A DNA stretch of 64,000 bases from Girardinichthys multiradiatus (lineage: Eukaryota > Chordata > Actinopteri > Cyprinodontiformes > Goodeidae). A program made the translations under genes and the position numbers. Shown here one piece after another: positions 62,677 through 64,000 of the stretch. Every line of letters starts with the position of its first letter. Position 1 is the first letter of the stretch. Location: positions 37,718,174-37,782,173 of the forward strand of contig NC_061803.1 in NCBI RefSeq assembly GCF_021462225.1, in the 5' to 3' direction. Under the pieces are notes generated by a model. The model was not told the DNA's origin and searched no databases. It saw nothing but the letters and a program-made list of their open reading frames with translations.

Positions 62677-63357
62677 TTGAACAGTTGGTACCGTCCTAGG
62701 ACTGTTGACCCTGTATGTTGCAACAATTCAGATATTCTTGTTTTTCTCCAGGAACTCCTTGACTGGGGTCGGTCTCCATCCACGCTTGAGGTGTATGTCG
62801 CTGTTATATCTTGCCGGCATGAGACAGTAGATGGTGACACTGTAGGCAGCCACAGGGATGTATTGTTATTACTGAGGGGTGCTTGGCAGTTGCATCCTCC
62901 CACTCCGCCTGTGGTGCCTGCATGGGATATTTCTGTGGTTTTCAGTGCCCTGCGGTCTTCTCCTTTTGAACCCTTGGCTGTGCCGGAGCTTGAGTTCCTG
63001 TCTAAAAAGACCCCTTTCCTCCTTGCCATGGAGTTAGGGAAACATGTGGGGGAACTTCAGGCCTTGTCTGTTTACGGGTCCTGCTTCCTTTGGAGCCCTG
63101 ATGGCTCAGGTGTAACCCTGTGGCCTAGAGTGGGGTTTGTCCATAAGGTTCCCTTGTCTATGTGCCACTCCATGCCTCTACAACTTGCTCAACTCGAGGG
63201 TGCTGGTGAACCCCTGTGCCCTGTTCAGGCACTGGAGACATATATTAGTCCTTCCGCATCTGTGCGCCATTCTCATTGTCTGTTTGTCTGCTACGCTGGT
63301 CCCCGTAGAGGACAGGCCCTTTCGAAGCAGTGTCTTCTCGCTGGGTGGTGGACGTAG
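62677..63357 (+). pseudogene. DIRS tyrosine recombinase remnant
   Basis: 226 codons are open. NNSDILVFLQELLDWGRSPS, TLEVYVAVISCRHETVDGDT and LLRGAWQLHPPTPPVVPAWD form the N-terminal DNA-binding region typical of fish DIRS recombinases. FLSKKTPFLLAMELGKHVGE corresponds to the block that normally holds the first catalytic Arg (LASxKRVGDLQAL), here His. LCPVQALETYISPSA and HCLFVCYAGPRRGQALSK follow. It stops at 63357, before the HxxR and Tyr region, parts of which (STSWAATHRAF) remain in another frame. Confidence 0.75.
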
Positions 63358-63673
63358 TTGAGCAGGCGTATGTTCTACAGGGCCGCCGGCCATCCACAGG
63401 GGTGTGGTGTCATTCCACCCAGGGCCTTAGTACTTCTTGGGCGGCAACGCACAGAGCTTTTGGAGGCCATCTGTGCTGCTGCCTCCTGCTCCTTTCCTGA
63501 CACTTTTATGGGGCTTTACAGTGAGAACGTCACCTTCCCTCATCCTTTGGAAGGAATATTGTAGCAGCCCACTTGCCAACTCAGTGAGGTGGGCATTTCC
63601 TTTATTGTTCTTCTTTTGTGATACCTCAGGGTCAGTAGGTCTGGCAATCAGTAGGGATGAAACAGAATGAAAG

Positions 63674-63937
63674 TTACAGCTGTAACTACGGTTCTATGAA
63701 TCCTGGATGACTGCCAGAGCGCTCGGTTACTCTGTATCGTCGTGATCGCGAGAAGATTGGGGGACTGAGCTACTGGTGTCACGTGATTATACACACTCAC
63801 CGTTACCTCCAGGGGTTACACGTGACTTTGTTGATATTAGTACTTGACCTGCGCAAGCACAAGAATGATCATTCAGTGCTCTAAGCACCGCTTCTGGCGG
63901 TCATTCAGGATTCATAGAACCGTAGTTACAGCTGTAA
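63674..63937. repeat. 45-bp inverted repeat at DIRS 3' side
   Basis: Left arm 63674-63718 (TTACAGCTGTAACTACGG...) and right arm 63893-63937 are complementary with two or three mismatches. They are separated by about 174 bp, and each arm contains the palindrome TTACAGCTGTAA. This may be the terminal repeat structure of the DIRS element. Confidence 0.85.
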
Positions 63938-64000
63938 TGTTCGTTCTAAGCTGCAGCATCTCTGCACCTCTTTGCTCTGACTCCTATCCATAAACAACAA

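Larger units (their letters stand above)
62290..63960 (+). mobile_element. DIRS-like tyrosine-recombinase retrotransposon, 3' part
   Basis: DIRS elements encode RT, RNase H and a tyrosine recombinase instead of an integrase. The first block (about 62310-62640) reads DALAHNWPVVS-like and later APSTRQLYACW, the junction into the recombinase in fish DIRS. The recombinase follows at 62677-63560. An inverted repeat at 63674-63937 marks the right side. The upstream RT is missing. Confidence 0.75.

Noticed and set aside
62187..62699. 170-codon open frame on the plus strand in the DIRS region
   Set aside because: A neighbouring frame matches DIRS protein order (WPLQGP, then APSTRQLYACW). This frame has low-complexity Leu/Pro-rich composition and is a shadow.

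Overview
This window looks like nuclear DNA of a teleost fish. The evidence is a split vertebrate STAT5 gene lying next to a CAVIN1 exon, a neighbourhood conserved in vertebrates (the STAT3/STAT5/CAVIN1 cluster), embedded in fish-type repeats: several Tc1/mariner lineages, L2-, L1-, Rex1- and RTE-like LINEs, tRNA-derived SINEs, a DIRS tyrosine-recombinase element and a retrovirus-like ERV. I cannot name the species.

Region 1-27.5 kb holds stat5 on the minus strand. Eleven coding exons (18631 down to 2096) encode the N-domain, the coiled coil and most of the DNA-binding domain, and all join in frame. The linker, SH2 and transactivation exons lie beyond base 1. A possible 5' noncoding exon with a GC-rich upstream region sits at 27.2-27.5 kb. 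The introns are full of transposons: three related Tc1 copies (3.9, 7.1 and 12.0 kb), an antisense COPG (coatomer gamma) retropseudogene in intron 4, and RTE scraps. Upstream of the coding start (19.3-26.3 kb) is a nest in which a decayed L1 is interrupted by one Tc1 and followed by an L2 3' end and another Tc1.

Region 27.5-43.3 kb is sparse. It has the last exon of cavin1 (30.7-31.6 kb, minus), whose lysine-rich undecad repeat is expanded, then MITEs, a SINE, a hAT-like non-autonomous element carrying a rearranged DD38E (Intruder-type) Tc1, and a further Tc1 in a TA-microsatellite. No cavin1 first exon is visible up to 64 kb.

Region 43.3-57.5 kb is a retroelement stack: two L2-like LINEs facing each other, then a Rex1/CR1-like LINE (minus) split by a 7.7-kb ERV (47464-55160). 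The ERV has near-identical LTRs, a CTGAT target duplication, a PBS matching tRNA-Tyr, a strongly structured leader, a ruined gag, a deleted pol and an env broken by two frameshifts.

Region 57.7-64 kb holds a Tc1 terminal fragment, a tRNA-derived SINE, a second DD38E Tc1 with one frameshift, and the 3' part of a DIRS element with a tyrosine recombinase remnant and a 45-bp inverted repeat.

The only clearly functional host genes are stat5 and cavin1. Everything else recognisable is mobile DNA or pseudogene. The most unusual signals are the ERV leader RNA architecture, the Tc1 copy 27 nt from a stat5 splice acceptor, a GC-AG stat5 intron, and a full-length Tc1 transposase whose second catalytic Asp is Asn.
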